Source: Salibacterium halotolerans
GTDB taxonomy: Bacteria > Bacillota > Bacilli > Bacillales > Marinococcaceae
Length of the DNA: 59,090 bases
Direction: 5' to 3'
Assembly: GCF_900115625.1 (NCBI RefSeq)
Contig: NZ_FOXD01000020.1
Span: forward strand, 1 to 59,090
Every line of letters begins with the position of its first letter. Position 1 is the first letter of the stretch. This document shows positions 32,412 through 47,019 of this stretch, one piece after another. The translations under genes and the position numbers were made by a program. Under the pieces are notes generated by a model. That model worked only from the letters and a program-made list of their open reading frames with translations. It ran no database searches and had not been told where the DNA came from.

Positions 32412-33602
32412 ATGGCTAAAGAAAAGTTTGATCGTTCCAAAACGCATACGAACATTGGTACTATCGGACACGTAGACCATGGTAAAACAACACTTACAGC
32501 AGCTATCACCACTGTACTCAACAAGCAATCAGGTACTGGTGAAGCCAGGGCTTATGATACTATTGACAACGCTCCGGAAGAGCGTGAACGTGGAATCACC
32601 ATCTCTACTGCACACGTAGAGTATGAAACAGCAACGCGCCACTATGCACACGTGGACTGCCCGGGACACGCGGACTATGTAAAGAACATGATTACAGGTG
32701 CCGCACAGATGGACGGAGCGATCCTCGTTGTGTCCGCAGCTGACGGACCTATGCCGCAGACTCGTGAACATATCCTGCTTTCCCGTCAGGTTGGGGTGCC
32801 ATCCATCGTTGTATTCCTGAACAAAACAGACATGGTGGATGACGAAGAGCTTCTCGAACTCGTAGAAATGGAAGTGCGCGAACTTCTTGGCGAGTACGAC
32901 TTTGACGGCGACGACACGCCGGTTATTAAAGGCTCCGCCCTTCAGGCAATCGAAGGTCAGGAAGAGCATGAACAGGCTATCCTGGATCTGATGGAAGCTG
33001 TAGACAACTACATTCCGACACCGGACCGCGACAAAGATAAGCCGTTCATGATGCCGGTTGAGGACGTATTCTCCATCACCGGACGCGGTACTGTTGCGAC
33101 AGGACGTGTTGAACGCGGTATGCTTAACGTTGGTGACGAGGTCGAAATCATCGGAATCGTTGAAGACAAGCGTAAGACAACCGTTACAGGAGTGGAAATG
33201 TTCCGTAAGCTTCTTGATTATGCAGAAGCCGGCGACAACATCGGCGCGCTTCTCCGCGGTGTAAACCGTGAAGATATCAAGCGCGGCCAGGTTCTTGCGA
33301 AGCCGAACTCCATCACACCGCACACGAAGTTCCAGGCGGAAGTTTATGTTCTTTCCAAAGACGAAGGTGGCCGTCACACCCCTTTCTTTGAAAACTACCG
33401 CCCGCAGTTCTACTTCCGTACAACGGACGTAACAGGAATTATCCACCTTCCGGACGGTGTAGAAATGGTAATGCCTGGCGACAACATTGAGATGACGGTT
33501 GAACTTATCCAGCCGATTGCGATTGAAGAAGGAACCAAGTTCTCCATCCGCGAGGGCGGCCGTACTGTCGGCGCCGGCGTGGTTTCCAAGATCGAAGAGT
33601 AA
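32412..33602 (+). CDS. tuf: Elongation factor Tu
   Basis: EF-Tu delivers aminoacyl-tRNA to the ribosome. The 396-residue protein has GHVDHGKTT (near residue 19), the switch I region [17 protein letters not shown] (near 81), NKTDMVDD (near 136) and the C-terminal beta-barrel domains with RTTDVTG. AAGGGAGG precedes ATG 32412. A terminator follows, ending the str cluster. Confidence 0.97.
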   Translation: MAKEKFDRSKTHTNIGTIGHVDHGKTTLTAAITTVLNKQSGTGEARAYDTIDNAPEERERGITISTAHVEYETATRHYAHVDCPGHADYVKNMITGAAQMDGAILVVSAADGPMPQTREHILLSRQVGVPSIVVFLNKTDMVDDEELLELVEMEVRELLGEYDFDGDDTPVIKGSALQAIEGQEEHEQAILDLMEAVDNYIPTPDRDKDKPFMMPVEDVFSITGRGTVATGRVERGMLNVGDEVEIIGIVEDKRKTTVTGVEMFRKLLDYAEAGDNIGALLRGVNREDIKRGQVLAKPNSITPHTKFQAEVYVLSKDEGGRHTPFFENYRPQFYFRTTDVTGIIHLPDGVEMVMPGDNIEMTVELIQPIAIEEGTKFSIREGGRTVGAGVVSKIEE

Positions 33603-33612
33603 TCTGGATAAT

Positions 33613-33649
33613 GAAAAGGGATCCTGTCCATGGGCGGGATCCTTTTTTT
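33613..33649 (+). terminator. Intrinsic terminator after tuf
   Basis: AAAAGGGATCC pairs with GGATCCTTTTT across a short loop (about 33613-33623 with 33637-33647), and the T-run continues past the stem. Confidence 0.85.
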
Positions 33650-33692
33650 CATAAAAACATCGAAGGATGATTAAATTTCTTTTAAGAAATCC

Positions 33693-33721
33693 TTGCATTC
33701 AACACCTTGAATCATTATAAT
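33693..33721 (+). promoter_or_regulatory. SigmaA promoter of the S10 superoperon
   Basis: TTGCAT (33693-33698), a 17-base spacer and a perfect TATAAT (33716-33721). The resulting leader is about 190 bases. Confidence 0.85.
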
Positions 33722-33727
33722 TGATAA

Positions 33728-34224
<497 letters not shown>

Positions 34225-34252
34225 AAACATCATTAAATAGGAGGTGTGACCA

Positions 34253-34882
34253 ATGACCAAAGGAATCTTGGGTAAGAAGATCGGAATGACCCAGTTGTTT
34301 AACGAGCAGGGTGAACTGCTTCCGGTTACCGTCATTGAAGCGGAGCCAAACGTTGTCCTTCAAAAGAAAACCGAAGAATCGGATGGATATCAATCTGTCC
34401 AGCTGGGCGTATACGATAAAAAGAATACCAATGCAAACAAGCCGGAAAAAGGTCATGCAGACAAAGCCGGCGCTGCTCCCAAGCGCTACACTCGTGAGCT
34501 CCGTAACGCAGCTGGAGATTACGAAGTTGGTCAGGAAGTCAAAGTAGATACGTTTGAACCCGGTGAGCTTGTGGATGTAACAGGCACATCAAAAGGAAAG
34601 GGATTTGCAGGGGCCATCAAGCGTCATAACCAGGCACGCGGACCAATGACACACGGTTCCCATTTTCACCGCAGTCCCGGTTCCATGGGCGCAATGGGTA
34701 ACTACCATGTTATGAAAGGGAAGAAGCTACCTGGACGTATGGGCGGCGACACAGTGACGGTACAGAATCTTGAAATCGTCAAAGTGGATACCGATCGCAA
34801 TCTTCTTTTGATTAAAGGAAATGTACCCGGCCCGCGCAAAAGCTACGTCACTCTGCAATCCGCTGTAAAAACAGCAAAGTAA
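34253..34882 (+). CDS. rplC: Ribosomal protein L3
   Basis: L3 helps initiate 50S assembly near the peptidyl transferase centre. The 209-residue product begins [15 protein letters not shown] and contains the extended loop [18 protein letters not shown] and [21 protein letters not shown] precedes ATG 34253. Confidence 0.96.
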   Translation: MTKGILGKKIGMTQLFNEQGELLPVTVIEAEPNVVLQKKTEESDGYQSVQLGVYDKKNTNANKPEKGHADKAGAAPKRYTRELRNAAGDYEVGQEVKVDTFEPGELVDVTGTSKGKGFAGAIKRHNQARGPMTHGSHFHRSPGSMGAMGNYHVMKGKKLPGRMGGDTVTVQNLEIVKVDTDRNLLLIKGNVPGPRKSYVTLQSAVKTAK

Positions 34883-34907
34883 CATTTTATAGAAAGGAGG
34901 CTCCATC

Positions 34908-35531
34908 ATGCCGACAATAGATCTTATGAACCAAAACGGCTCCAAAGTAGGAGACATCGAACTCTCTGAAGCTGTTTTTGGTATTGAACCGAATGTAGAC
35001 GTGCTTCATGATGCTGTCGTGATGCAGCAGGCTTCACAGCGTCAGGGCACGCATAAAACAAAGAATCGTTCTGAAAGAAAAGGAGGCGGAGCTAAGCCTT
35101 GGCGTCAGAAGGGCACAGGACGTGCGCGTCATGGTTCGATACGCTCGCCGCTGTGGGTAAAAGGCGGAATTGTATTTGGACCGACTCCAAGACAGTATGG
35201 TTACAAACTTCCGAAGAAAGTCCGTAGACTTGCGATCAAATCCGCTTACTCCAGTAAAGTGAAAGACAATGAAGTAATCGTAGTGGACGATCTGCAGCTG
35301 GAAGCTCCAAAGACAAAAGACATGATCAAGATTCTTTCCAGTCTTTCTGTAGAAGAAACAGCACTTGTCGTAACTGCTGATTACAATGAGCAGGTAGCCC
35401 TGTCTGCGCGCAATATTCAAGGAGTTACTTTTGCTACTGTCGATGATGCGAATGCACTTGAGCTGTTGAAGCATGACAAACTCATCATTACGCAGGGAGC
35501 AGTAGAGAAGGTAGAGGAGGTGCTCGCATAA
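34908..35531 (+). CDS. rplD: Ribosomal protein L4
   Basis: L4 lines the exit tunnel. The 207-residue product has the tunnel-loop signature [21 protein letters not shown] (about residues 63-83, key residues Lys/Arg-rich) and the C-terminal globular part. Its stop overlaps the rplW start by one base (TAATG). Confidence 0.96.
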   Translation: MPTIDLMNQNGSKVGDIELSEAVFGIEPNVDVLHDAVVMQQASQRQGTHKTKNRSERKGGGAKPWRQKGTGRARHGSIRSPLWVKGGIVFGPTPRQYGYKLPKKVRRLAIKSAYSSKVKDNEVIVVDDLQLEAPKTKDMIKILSSLSVEETALVVTADYNEQVALSARNIQGVTFATVDDANALELLKHDKLIITQGAVEKVEEVLA

Positions 35532-35818
35532 TGGAAGCACGCGATGTGATCAAGCGCCCCGTCATCACCGAACGGTCTGCTGATTTAATGGAAGAAAAGA
35601 AATATACGTTTGAAGTAGATGTGAAGGCGAACAAAACACAGATTCTTAAAGCTGTGGAAGAGATTTTTGACGTGAAAGTAGCCAAAGTCAACACGATGAA
35701 CAATAAAGGTAAATTCCGTCGTTTCGGCCGTTATACAGGCTATAAACCAAATCGGAAAAAAGCAGTCGTAACACTGACTCCGGACAGTGAAGAAATCGAA
35801 TTCTTCGAAGGAGCATAA
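35531..35818 (+). CDS. rplW: Ribosomal protein L23
   Basis: L23 sits at the tunnel exit and is the docking site for trigger factor and SRP. The 95-residue product has [17 protein letters not shown] at the start and [18 protein letters not shown] in the C-terminal half. It is coupled to rplD. Confidence 0.95.
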   Translation: MEARDVIKRPVITERSADLMEEKKYTFEVDVKANKTQILKAVEEIFDVKVAKVNTMNNKGKFRRFGRYTGYKPNRKKAVVTLTPDSEEIEFFEGA

Positions 35819-35842
35819 ACCAACAGCGAAGGAGGGAAAAAC

Positions 35843-36682
35843 ATGGCGATCAAACGAACAAAACCCATAACAAATGGTCAACGTTTCATGTCCATTAACA
35901 AGAACACGGAAGTAACAGCAGATACACCGGAACGCACGCTGCTCGAACCAAAGCATAAAAAAGGCGGACGCAATAACCACGGACGTATTACGGTTCGTCA
36001 CCAAGGCGGCGGCCACAAGCAGCAGTACCGGCTTGTTGACTTTAAACGCGATAAGGATGGAGTCCCGGGCCGGGTAGCCACGATCGAATACGATCCAAAC
36101 CGTTCGGCCAATATCGCTCTCATTCACTATAAAGATGGGGAGAAGCGTTATATTCTAGCTCCAAAGAACCTTCGTGTAGGACAGGAGATTTACTCCGGTC
36201 CGGGAGCAGACATTAAAACAGGGAATGCACTCGCGCTTGCGGACATCCCGGTGGGTACTGTTGTCCACAACATCGAACTGAAACCGGGACGCGGAGCTCA
36301 GCTCGTCCGTTCAGCCGGCGCTGAAGCACAGGTTCTTGGTAAGGAAGGCAAGTACGTGCTTGTTCGTCTCCGCTCAGGAGAAACCCGTCTGATCCTGGCG
36401 ACATGCAGAGCAACAGTCGGTCAGGTAGGAAATCTCGAGCATGAACTCGTTGTTATCGGGAAAGCCGGAAGAGGCCGCTGGCTCAACAAACGCCCGGTTG
36501 TACGCGGTTCTGCGATGAACCCGGCAGACCACCCTCACGGCGGCGGGGAAGGCCGTGCTCCGATCGGACGTACCACTCAGGTATCACCTTGGGGTACACC
36601 TGCGGTTGGCTATAAGACACGTAAGAAGAACAAAGACTCCGATAAATATATCGTCCGCAGACGTAAGAAGAAAAAGAAATAA
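35843..36682 (+). CDS. rplB: Ribosomal protein L2
   Basis: L2 is needed for subunit joining and peptidyl transfer. The 279-residue protein shows [18 protein letters not shown] near residue 40, [19 protein letters not shown] and the [13 protein letters not shown] loop near residue 224, with the conserved histidine, and ends in a poly-Lys tail. AAGGAGG precedes ATG 35843. Confidence 0.97.
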   Translation: MAIKRTKPITNGQRFMSINKNTEVTADTPERTLLEPKHKKGGRNNHGRITVRHQGGGHKQQYRLVDFKRDKDGVPGRVATIEYDPNRSANIALIHYKDGEKRYILAPKNLRVGQEIYSGPGADIKTGNALALADIPVGTVVHNIELKPGRGAQLVRSAGAEAQVLGKEGKYVLVRLRSGETRLILATCRATVGQVGNLEHELVVIGKAGRGRWLNKRPVVRGSAMNPADHPHGGGEGRAPIGRTTQVSPWGTPAVGYKTRKKNKDSDKYIVRRRKKKKK

Positions 36683-36737
36683 AACGATAATGCGCGCGGA
36701 ACATTCCGCAGCTTAAACAATGAAAGGAGGTTTCCTC

Positions 36738-37016
36738 ATGGCTCGCAGTCTAAAAAAGGGACCTTTTGTCGATGACCACTTAATGAAAAAGGTTGAGAAC
36801 TTGAACGAAAAGAACGATAAGCAGGTAATTAAAACGTGGTCCCGCCGTTCTACAGTATTTCCGCAGTTCGTAGGACATACATTTGCTGTTTATGACGGAA
36901 GAAAGCACGTACCTGTATTTGTTTCTGAAGATATGGTAGGCCACAAACTTGGGGAATTTGCTCCCACCAGAACGTTTAAAGGCCATAAAAACGATGACAG
37001 GAAAACAAGACGGTAA
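36738..37016 (+). CDS. rpsS: Ribosomal protein S19
   Basis: S19 binds 16S rRNA in the 30S head. The 92-residue product begins [15 protein letters not shown] and contains the [13 protein letters not shown] and [12 protein letters not shown] motifs. ATG 36738 lies eight bases after AAAGGAGG (36723-36730); the frame is open six codons further upstream through that site. Confidence 0.96.
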   Translation: MARSLKKGPFVDDHLMKKVENLNEKNDKQVIKTWSRRSTVFPQFVGHTFAVYDGRKHVPVFVSEDMVGHKLGEFAPTRTFKGHKNDDRKTRR

Positions 37017-37036
37017 GAAGAGGGGAGGTTCTGAAA

Positions 37037-37378
37037 ATGCAAGCTAAAGCAGTCGCTAAACAAATCCGCATTGCCCCCCGCAAAGCACGGTTAGTCGTTG
37101 ACCTCGTACGGGGCAAAGACATCGGCGAAGCTGTCGGCATCTTAAAGAATACGCCGAAAGCTGCTTCACCCATTGTCGAAAAGGTTCTGAACTCCGCAGT
37201 GGCAAACGCGGAACATAATTACGAAATGGAACCGGAAGATTTGTATGTCAGTGAAATTTTCGTAGACGAAGGTGTCACGATGAAACGTTTCCGTCCCCGT
37301 GCGATGGGACGCGCAACCCGCATTAATAAACGCACCAGCCACATCACAGTTGTGGTATCAGAAAAGAAGGAGGGATAA
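37037..37378 (+). CDS. rplV: Ribosomal protein L22
   Basis: L22 lines the exit tunnel with a long beta hairpin. The 113-residue product has [17 protein letters not shown] near the start and the hairpin tip [19 protein letters not shown] near residue 85. ATG 37037 follows AGGGGAGG. Confidence 0.96.
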   Translation: MQAKAVAKQIRIAPRKARLVVDLVRGKDIGEAVGILKNTPKAASPIVEKVLNSAVANAEHNYEMEPEDLYVSEIFVDEGVTMKRFRPRAMGRATRINKRTSHITVVVSEKKEG

Positions 37379-37381
37379 TGA

Positions 37382-38041
37382 GTGGGGCAAAAAGTAAATC
37401 CAGTAGGACTTAGACTCGGAGTCATCCGGGACTGGGATTCGAAATGGTTCGCAGAAAACAATTATGCAACGCTTTTGCATGAAGATATAAAGATTCGTGA
37501 ATATATTCAGAACCGCCTGCAGGATGCTGCCGTTTCCACCGTGGAAATTGAACGGGCAGCCAACCGTGTGAACATTACTATTCATACTGCAAAGCCGGGA
37601 ATGGTTATTGGTAAAGGCGGTTCTGAAGTGGAAATTCTCCGTAAAGCACTGAATGATCTCACTGGAAAAAGAGTTCATATTAATATTTCCGAAGTGAAAA
37701 ATCCGGATCTGGACGCAAGACTGGTCGCAGACAACATCGCACGCCAACTTGAAAACCGTGTATCTTTCCGCCGTGCTATGAAGCAGTCCATTCAACGCAC
37801 ACTGCGTGCCGGCGCACAGGGTATCAGAACAGAGGTATCCGGACGTATCGGCGGTGCTGATATCGCCCGTAATGAGAGTTATAATGAAGGTACTGTTCCA
37901 CTCCACACACTGCGTGCCGACATCGATTACGGTACAGCTGAAGCTGATACGACGTACGGCAAACTTGGTGTGAAGATTTGGATTTATCGTGGAGAAGTCC
38001 TTCCATCGAAAGGTTCGAACAACGAGGAAGGAGGAGAATAA
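37382..38041 (+). CDS. rpsC: Ribosomal protein S3
   Basis: S3 surrounds the mRNA entry channel. The 219-residue protein begins [12 protein letters not shown], has the KH-domain [12 protein letters not shown] near residue 80 and ends with [18 protein letters not shown]. The start is GTG 37382, eight bases after AAGGAGG (37367-37373). Confidence 0.96.
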   Translation: MGQKVNPVGLRLGVIRDWDSKWFAENNYATLLHEDIKIREYIQNRLQDAAVSTVEIERAANRVNITIHTAKPGMVIGKGGSEVEILRKALNDLTGKRVHINISEVKNPDLDARLVADNIARQLENRVSFRRAMKQSIQRTLRAGAQGIRTEVSGRIGGADIARNESYNEGTVPLHTLRADIDYGTAEADTTYGKLGVKIWIYRGEVLPSKGSNNEEGGE

Positions 38042-38044
38042 GTT

Positions 38045-38479
38045 ATGTTAATGCCAAAACGCGTAAAATTCCGTCGTGAACATCGCGGAAGAACAAAAGG
38101 CCGCGCCAAAGGCGGAACAGAAGTTTCGTTTGGTGAATTCGGTCTTCAGGCACTGGATCCGGCATGGGTTTCCAACCGCCAGATTGAAGCAGCCCGTATC
38201 GCGATGACCCGTTATATGAAGCGTGGAGGTAAAGTCTGGATCAAGATTTTCCCGGATAAGCCTTACACTCAAAAGCCGCTCGAAGTACGGATGGGTTCCG
38301 GTAAAGGTTCTCCTGAAGGCTGGGTGGCTGTTGTAAAGCCAGGTAAGATTATGTTTGAAATCGCAGGTGTTTCCGAAGAAGTTGCCCGGGAAGCACTTAG
38401 ACTTGCGTCTCACAAACTTCCAGTGAAAACGAAGTTTGTAAAACGTGAAGAAGTGGGTGGTGAGGCAAATGAAAGCTAA
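38045..38479 (+). CDS. rplP: Ribosomal protein L16
   Basis: L16 contacts tRNA in the A site region. The 144-residue product begins [16 protein letters not shown] and contains [18 protein letters not shown] and [15 protein letters not shown]. It overlaps the rpmC start by 11 bases. GAAGGAGGAG lies upstream at the end of rpsC. Confidence 0.96.
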   Translation: MLMPKRVKFRREHRGRTKGRAKGGTEVSFGEFGLQALDPAWVSNRQIEAARIAMTRYMKRGGKVWIKIFPDKPYTQKPLEVRMGSGKGSPEGWVAVVKPGKIMFEIAGVSEEVAREALRLASHKLPVKTKFVKREEVGGEANES

Positions 38480-38672
38480 TGAATTCAGAGACTTGACCTC
38501 AACTGAAATAGAAGAACAGACACAGACCTTGAAAGAGGAGCTTTTTAACCTCCGATTTCAGCTGGCAACCGGACAACTTGACAATCCTGCCCGCCTTCGC
38601 AATGTCCGTAAGGATATCGCACGCGCTAAAACCGTGCTGCGTGAACGTGAACTCGGTCTGAACAAAGTATAA
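38469..38672 (+). CDS. rpmC: Ribosomal protein L29
   Basis: L29 sits at the tunnel exit next to L23. The 67-residue two-helix protein has [17 protein letters not shown] and [21 protein letters not shown] 38469 inside the end of rplP follows GGTGGTGAGG and gives the family length. Confidence 0.95.
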   Translation: MKANEFRDLTSTEIEEQTQTLKEELFNLRFQLATGQLDNPARLRNVRKDIARAKTVLRERELGLNKV

Positions 38673-38697
38673 AACAAGAGGGGAGGTTTGGCGTAAA

Positions 38698-38961
38698 ATG
38701 GCTGAACGTAACCAACGGAAAGTCTATACCGGCCGTGTTGTTTCCGACAAAATGGACAAAACAATTTCGGTTTATGTTGAAACGTATAAAAAAGATTCCC
38801 TTTACGGCAAGCGTGTAAAAGATTCGAAGAAATTCAAAGCGCATGATGAAAACAATGCAGCAAAACAGGGCGACATTGTGAAAATCATGGAAACCCGCCC
38901 GCTTTCTAAAGATAAACGCTTCCGTCTTGTAGAAGTTGTTGAGGAATCCGTTATTATCTAA
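38698..38961 (+). CDS. rpsQ: Ribosomal protein S17
   Basis: S17 is an OB-fold primary 16S rRNA-binding protein. The 87-residue product has [19 protein letters not shown] and [27 protein letters not shown] precedes ATG 38698. Confidence 0.95.
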   Translation: MAERNQRKVYTGRVVSDKMDKTISVYVETYKKDSLYGKRVKDSKKFKAHDENNAAKQGDIVKIMETRPLSKDKRFRLVEVVEESVII

Positions 38962-38996
38962 ACAATCTTTTTTGGAAGAAGGGAGGTTAAACGTCT

Positions 38997-39365
38997 ATGA
39001 TTCAAGAAGAAACGATGCTGAAAGTTGCTGACAACTCGGGTGCCCGTGAAATTAAAACCATTAAAGTACTGGGTGGCTCAGGACGCAAAACAGCTAATAT
39101 AGGTGACATGATTGTATGTTCTGTGAAGCATGCAACACCAGGTGGGGTTGTCAAGAAAAATGAAGTTGTTCGTGCTGTTATTGTACGTTCGAAAAGCGGA
39201 GCACGCCGTCCGGACGGTTCCTACATCCGTTTCGGTGAAAATGCAGCCGTCATTGTCCGCGACGACAAAAGCCCACGTGGAACCCGTATTTTCGGACCAG
39301 TAGCACGGGAACTGCGCGGATCACAATATATGAAGATTGTTTCCCTCGCTCCGGAAGTTCTTTAA
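38997..39365 (+). CDS. rplN: Ribosomal protein L14
   Basis: L14 forms intersubunit bridges and is the RsfS docking site. The 122-residue product begins [19 protein letters not shown] and contains [23 protein letters not shown] precedes ATG 38997. Confidence 0.96.
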   Translation: MIQEETMLKVADNSGAREIKTIKVLGGSGRKTANIGDMIVCSVKHATPGGVVKKNEVVRAVIVRSKSGARRPDGSYIRFGENAAVIVRDDKSPRGTRIFGPVARELRGSQYMKIVSLAPEVL

Positions 39366-39401
39366 TAAAAACCAGTATGGCCCGATGAAGGAGGTGCGAT
39401 C

Positions 39402-39728
39402 ATGAGTCAACCGAAACTCCATGTGAAAACAGGTGACAAAGTCAAAGTAATCACAGGAAAAGATAAAGGCAGAGAAGGCGTCATCCTTAAGGCATTTCCA
39501 AGCCAGTCCCGTGTACTGGTGGAGGGTGTAAATGTTATTAAAAAGCACGAAAAGCCTTCTCAGGAAAATCCCCAGGGAGGCATATCCAATCAGGAAGCAC
39601 CGATTCATGTCTCTAATGTGATGCCGCTGGATCCTAGCACGAATGAACCGACAAGAGTCGGATTTAAAATAGAAGACGGCAAAAAAGTCCGTATCGCCAA
39701 AAAATCCGGCGAATCCCTTGATAAGTAA
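39402..39728 (+). CDS. rplX: Ribosomal protein L24
   Basis: L24 starts 50S assembly and holds a KOW motif ([18 protein letters not shown]). The 108-residue protein is about five residues longer at the N-terminus than B. subtilis L24, because the only start with a good ribosome-binding site (GAAGGAGGTG at 39387-39396) is ATG 39402. The rest matches, including [19 protein letters not shown]. Confidence 0.94.
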   Translation: MSQPKLHVKTGDKVKVITGKDKGREGVILKAFPSQSRVLVEGVNVIKKHEKPSQENPQGGISNQEAPIHVSNVMPLDPSTNEPTRVGFKIEDGKKVRIAKKSGESLDK

Positions 39729-39754
39729 GTCGTTGAGGAAAGGAGGTCCCTTTA

Positions 39755-40294
39755 ATGAACGCGCTCAAAGAAAAATTCAAGAACGACATTGTGCCTCATC
39801 TGCACAATAAATATGAATACTCTTCCGTAATGGGAGTACCGAAGGTCGAAAAGATTGTCATTAACATGGGTATCGGTGATGCGGTGCAGAATCCAAAGGC
39901 CCTTGATAAAGCAGTGGAGGAACTTTCTCTGATCACTGGTCAGAAACCGCTTATTACAAAAGCCAAAAAATCCATTGCAGGCTTTAAGGTACGTCAAGGT
40001 ATGCCGATCGGTACCAAAGTTACACTCCGCGGCCCAAGAATGTACGAATTTCTGGAAAAACTGATTAACGTTTCTCTCCCCCGTGTGCGCGACTTCCGTG
40101 GTGTTTCAAACAAAGCGTTCGACGGTCGCGGCAACTACACACTAGGTGTGAAGGAACAACTGATTTTCCCGGAAATCGAATACGATAAAGTGGACAAAGT
40201 CCGCGGAATGGATATTGTTATCGTAACGTCAGCCGAGACGGACGAAGAAGCATACGAGCTGCTCGATCAAATGGGCATGCCGTTTAAAAAATAA
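39755..40294 (+). CDS. rplE: Ribosomal protein L5
   Basis: L5 binds 5S rRNA and contacts P-site tRNA. The 179-residue product has [17 protein letters not shown] near residue 30, [23 protein letters not shown]-type sequence and [28 protein letters not shown] precedes ATG 39755. Confidence 0.96.
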   Translation: MNALKEKFKNDIVPHLHNKYEYSSVMGVPKVEKIVINMGIGDAVQNPKALDKAVEELSLITGQKPLITKAKKSIAGFKVRQGMPIGTKVTLRGPRMYEFLEKLINVSLPRVRDFRGVSNKAFDGRGNYTLGVKEQLIFPEIEYDKVDKVRGMDIVIVTSAETDEEAYELLDQMGMPFKK

Positions 40295-40299
40295 TTTAA

Positions 40300-40509
<210 letters not shown>

Positions 40510-40538
40510 GCCCGAGACAGGGAAGGAGGTAAATCGAT

Positions 40539-40937
40539 ATGGTCATGACTGATCCAATAGCAGATATGCTGACCCGCATCCGGAATGCGAACACGGTACG
40601 CCACGAAAAGCTTGAACTGCCGGCATCAAATCTGAAAAGTGAAGTTGCCAACATCCTTAAGCAGGAAGGCTTTGTCCGTGATGTGGAGTCTGTGGAAGAC
40701 AACAAGCAGGGGATTATCCGTATCTTTTTGAAATATGGTGCGGAAAATGAACGTGTTATTACAGGACTGAAACGAATCAGCAAACCTGGACTCCGCGTAT
40801 ATGCCAAAGCAGAGGAACTTCCTCGTGTGCTCGGCGGACTGGGAATTGCTGTTATCTCAACGTCCAACGGCGTGATGAGTGATAAAGAAGCAAGGAAAAA
40901 ACAGGTCGGCGGCGAAGTACTTGCTTACGTTTGGTAA
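40539..40937 (+). CDS. rpsH: Ribosomal protein S8
   Basis: S8 binds helix 21 of 16S rRNA and in E. coli regulates the spc operon. The 132-residue product has [14 protein letters not shown] near the start and the C-terminal [31 protein letters not shown] 40539 is eight bases after AAGGAGGT; ATG 40545 is a less well spaced alternative. Confidence 0.95.
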   Translation: MVMTDPIADMLTRIRNANTVRHEKLELPASNLKSEVANILKQEGFVRDVESVEDNKQGIIRIFLKYGAENERVITGLKRISKPGLRVYAKAEELPRVLGGLGIAVISTSNGVMSDKEARKKQVGGEVLAYVW

Positions 40938-40968
40938 TGAAAATGGAGTCAGAACGGAGGTGTAATGA

Positions 40969-41505
40969 ATGTCGCGTATTGGTGTAAAACCTATTGAACT
41001 TTCTAGTGATGTTACGGCAGTGATGGAAGGGAACACAATCACGGTAAAAGGACCTAAAGGGGAATTGACCCGTAATCTCCATCCTGAAATCAAAGTCAAC
41101 ATTGGTGAAGAAGAGATCACATTCGAACGTCCGAGCAACAATAAGCTGCACCGTTCTCTTCACGGCACGACACGCAGTGTTGTAAACAATATGGTCGAAG
41201 GTGTCAAAAACGGATTCGAAAAGAGTCTGGAACTTGTCGGTGTCGGTTACCGCGCAAGTAAATCCGGCGAAAAAGTGGTGTTGAATGTCGGCTATTCCCA
41301 CCCGGTCGAAGTAGAACCGGAAGAAGGAATCGAACTGGAAGTACCGTCCAACACCAAAGTAGTGGTTAGAGGAATTGACAAAGAACGTGTCGGAGCTACA
41401 GCTTCCAATATCCGTTCCGTAAGACTGCCGGAGCCTTATAAAGGCAAAGGCATCCGATATGAAAACGAACATGTTCGTCAAAAAGTAGGTAAGACTGGTA
41501 AATAA
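40969..41505 (+). CDS. rplF: Ribosomal protein L6
   Basis: L6 lies near the factor-binding site. The 178-residue protein has two L6 repeats and the C-terminal signature [25 protein letters not shown]. It begins [18 protein letters not shown] precedes ATG 40969. Confidence 0.96.
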   Translation: MSRIGVKPIELSSDVTAVMEGNTITVKGPKGELTRNLHPEIKVNIGEEEITFERPSNNKLHRSLHGTTRSVVNNMVEGVKNGFEKSLELVGVGYRASKSGEKVVLNVGYSHPVEVEPEEGIELEVPSNTKVVVRGIDKERVGATASNIRSVRLPEPYKGKGIRYENEHVRQKVGKTGK

Positions 41506-41541
41506 CGTTTCCGCTAATCGTTATGAAAGGAGGAACGCAGC

Positions 41542-41904
41542 ATGACAACGAAATCCAGTAAGTATGCCAACCGGAAAAGACGCCACGCCAGCATCCGGCA
41601 GAAAATTAAAGGCACGAATGAACGTCCACGTTTGAACGTATTCCGTTCTTCCAAGCACATCTATGCGCAGCTGGTTGATGATCAAAACGGAATCACTCTC
41701 ACATCTGCATCGACGATGGAAAATGGTATGGATTTGGAGAATGGCGGTAATAAAGAGGCAGCCAGCAAAATAGGTGAAGTTGTAGCAAAACGCGCATCGG
41801 AAAAAGGATACGAGACTGTTGTATTTGACCGCGGCGGTTTTGTCTATCACGGACGCGTGCAGGCTCTGGCTGATGCAGCACGCGAAAACGGATTACATTT
41901 CTAA
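41542..41904 (+). CDS. rplR: Ribosomal protein L18
   Basis: L18 binds 5S rRNA. The 120-residue product has [21 protein letters not shown] near residue 10, [12 protein letters not shown] and the [17 protein letters not shown] end. AAAGGAGG precedes ATG 41542. Confidence 0.95.
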   Translation: MTTKSSKYANRKRRHASIRQKIKGTNERPRLNVFRSSKHIYAQLVDDQNGITLTSASTMENGMDLENGGNKEAASKIGEVVAKRASEKGYETVVFDRGGFVYHGRVQALADAARENGLHF

Positions 41905-41923
41905 AATGATGGGAGGGAAATAT

Positions 41924-42421
41924 ATGCAGATTGATGCCAGTAAACTTGATATTGAAGAAAGAGTTGTAGCGATTAATCGTGTAGCTAAAGTTGTTAAAGG
42001 CGGTCGCCGCTTTCGCTTCGCAGCTATTGTGGTTGTAGGTGACCGTAACGGACACGTTGGATTCGGAATGGGTAAAGCGATCGAGGTACCGGAAGCTATC
42101 CGTAAAGCCGTAGACAACGGCAAAAAGAATCTGGTTCAGGTTCCGATCAGCGGAACGACTATTCCACACCAGATTGTCGGTCATTTCGGCGCCGGAAATG
42201 TTTTGTTGAAGCCGGCTGCTGAAGGTACTGGAATCATTGCAGGCGGACCGGTACGCGCTGTACTTGAACTTGCAGGAATTCAGGATATTCGTTCAAAATC
42301 CCTTGGTTCCAACAACCCAATCAACATGATACGCGCTACAATTACTGGTCTGACTGAACTGAAAACAACAGAGCAGGTTGCCAGACTACGTGGTAAAAAC
42401 GTTGAAGAATTGTTAGGATAA
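41924..42421 (+). CDS. rpsE: Ribosomal protein S5
   Basis: S5 affects decoding accuracy and mRNA unwinding. The 165-residue product begins [20 protein letters not shown], has the loop [15 protein letters not shown] near residue 27 and [24 protein letters not shown] chose ATG 41924 with GGGAGGG just upstream; the frame runs back into rplR but those codons belong to the other gene. Confidence 0.95.
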   Translation: MQIDASKLDIEERVVAINRVAKVVKGGRRFRFAAIVVVGDRNGHVGFGMGKAIEVPEAIRKAVDNGKKNLVQVPISGTTIPHQIVGHFGAGNVLLKPAAEGTGIIAGGPVRAVLELAGIQDIRSKSLGSNNPINMIRATITGLTELKTTEQVARLRGKNVEELLG

Positions 42422-42434
42422 GGAGGGAAAGAAT

Positions 42435-42623
42435 ATGGCCAATAAAGTGGAAATCACCCTCAGCCGCAGTTTGATCGGAAGACCCCAGGAACAGCGTGAT
42501 ACCGTCGAGGCACTGGGTCTCCGCAAAGTTAATCATTCAATCGTGAAGGAAGACAATTCCGCAATCCGCGGTATGATTAGCAAAGTATCTCATTTATTGA
42601 CGGTGAAAGAACTGAACGCGTAA
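42435..42623 (+). CDS. rpmD: Ribosomal protein L30
   Basis: This 62-residue protein has the L30 pattern [20 protein letters not shown] and [26 protein letters not shown] precedes ATG 42435, which lies 13 bases after the rpsE stop. Confidence 0.95.
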   Translation: MANKVEITLSRSLIGRPQEQRDTVEALGLRKVNHSIVKEDNSAIRGMISKVSHLLTVKELNA

Positions 42624-42654
42624 CGTAAGATTTTTGTGATAGGGAGGTGTCATC

Positions 42655-43094
42655 ATGAAACTGCATGAGTTGAAGCCGTCTCACGGTCCGAATAAATCCC
42701 GCAAGCGTGTGGGACGTGGACAGAGCTCCGGTAAAGGGAATACAGCCGGACGTGGAGAACATGGTCAGAATTCCCGCAGCGGCGGTGGTGTCCGTCCAGG
42801 CTTTGAGGGTGGTCAGAACCCGATTTACAAACGTCTGCCAAAGCGCGGGTTTACTAACCCGACACGCAAAGAGTTTGCGATTGTAAATGTTGATGAGCTG
42901 AACCGTTTTGAAACGGGGACGGAAGTTACGCCGGAACTGCTGATTGAAACAGGCGTTGTGAAAAACGCTGGAAGCGGCATTAAGATTCTTGGTAACGGCA
43001 GTGTAGATAAAGAACTGACTGTTAAGGCAAACAAGTTCTCTGCTTCCGCAGCAAAAGCAATTGAAGCGGCAGGCGGAAAAACAGAGGTGATCTA

Positions 43095-43095
<1 letters not shown>
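42655..43095 (+). CDS. rplO: Ribosomal protein L15
   Basis: L15 is a late-assembling 50S protein. The 146-residue product has the glycine-rich [21 protein letters not shown] region near residue 18 and the [17 protein letters not shown] segment. Its stop overlaps the secY start (TAATG), coupling ribosome and translocon synthesis. Confidence 0.95.
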
Positions 43096-45857
<2,762 letters not shown>

Positions 45858-45876
45858 TGTTAAAGGTGATGCGAGG

Positions 45877-46182
45877 ATGAATGATGCTGAATCGCCGCCC
45901 GGGGTCGGTCGTGTCGTCCGTATTGTACAGGGCCGGGAGACCGGCAACTACGCGGTTGTCATTGGAATAGTGAATGAGCGTTTTCTGCTTCTGGCAGACG
46001 GTGAAAAACGCAAATTCGACCGGGCTAAGAAGAAAAATATCAGCCATGTGGAAGTCACTTCACATGTTTCCAATGAAGTGAAACGAAGTATTGAGGAAAC
46101 CGGACGTGTTACCAATGCAAAATTGAGATTTGCTTTAAGCAGTGCGCAGGAGCAGCCGCAATTGCTGAAGGAAGGAGAGTAA
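45877..46182 (+). CDS. KOW-domain RNA-binding protein (L14e-like)
   Basis: This 101-residue protein begins with a KOW-like segment (GRVVRIVQGRETGNYAVVIG) and a short beta region followed by a basic stretch KFDRAKKKNISHVEVT. A similar small KOW protein lies between map and infA in B. subtilis and relatives. An RNA-binding role is inferred; no function is proven. Confidence 0.85.
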   Translation: MNDAESPPGVGRVVRIVQGRETGNYAVVIGIVNERFLLLADGEKRKFDRAKKKNISHVEVTSHVSNEVKRSIEETGRVTNAKLRFALSSAQEQPQLLKEGE

Positions 46183-46185
46183 TGC

Positions 46186-46404
46186 ATGGCCAAAGATGAT
46201 GTTATTGAAATGGAAGGGACGGTCATTGAGCCGCTTCCAAACGCAATGTTCCGGGTCGAACTGGAAAACGGGCATAAGATCCTTGCCCACGTATCCGGTA
46301 AAATTCGGATGCACTTTATCCGGATCCTTCCCGGAGATAAGGTGACTGTTGAAATTTCGCCATATGATTTATCACGCGGGCGGATTACGTACCGTTATAA
46401 ATAA
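46186..46404 (+). CDS. infA: Translation initiation factor IF-1
   Basis: IF-1 blocks the ribosomal A site during initiation. The 72-residue S1/OB-fold protein has [19 protein letters not shown] and [27 protein letters not shown] at 46174-46179 precedes ATG 46186. Length and sequence are as in the family. Confidence 0.96.
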   Translation: MAKDDVIEMEGTVIEPLPNAMFRVELENGHKILAHVSGKIRMHFIRILPGDKVTVEISPYDLSRGRITYRYK

Positions 46405-46486
46405 ATGCTGACGGACTGTGCAGCCTGTAAAACAGATCTGTATTTGTGTATACTCTCGCATGTACTCCGCACAGTTAAGGAGGTAA

Positions 46487-46606
<120 letters not shown>

Positions 46607-46626
46607 GAAAAGGAGGTGCAGCGTAA

Positions 46627-46995
46627 ATGGCACGTATCGCAGGTGTTGATATTCCACGTGATAAAAGACTTCCCATCTCATTGACTTACGTATACGGTAT
46701 CGGAAAGTCCCTTGGACAGCAGATTGTAGAGGAAGCCGGTATTGATGCAAGTACCCGTGTACGCGACCTGACCGAGGAAGAACTGGGCCGTGTCCGTACC
46801 ATTGTTGACAACAACTACCTGGTGGAAGGGGATCTCCGCCGGAACCATTCCCTGAACATCAAGCGTCTTATTGAAATTGGAAGCTACCGCGGTATCCGTC
46901 ACCGCAGAGGACTTCCGGCAAGAGGACAGAAAACGAAAAACAATGCCCGTACCCGTAAAGGTCCGGCCCGCACGGTAGCAAACAAACGGAAATAA
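46627..46995 (+). CDS. rpsM: Ribosomal protein S13
   Basis: S13 contacts the large subunit and P-site tRNA. The 122-residue product begins [14 protein letters not shown] and ends with the basic tail; it has [28 protein letters not shown]-type sequence near residue 85. AAAGGAGG precedes ATG 46627. Confidence 0.96.
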   Translation: MARIAGVDIPRDKRLPISLTYVYGIGKSLGQQIVEEAGIDASTRVRDLTEEELGRVRTIVDNNYLVEGDLRRNHSLNIKRLIEIGSYRGIRHRRGLPARGQKTKNNARTRKGPARTVANKRK

Positions 46996-47019
46996 TAAAG
47001 CAAAGGAGGTACATGTATT

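Noticed and set aside
32529-33698. Antisense open frame (389 codons) opposite tuf
   Set aside because: Antisense to tuf, Cys/His/Phe-rich shadow composition, and overlaps the tuf terminator.
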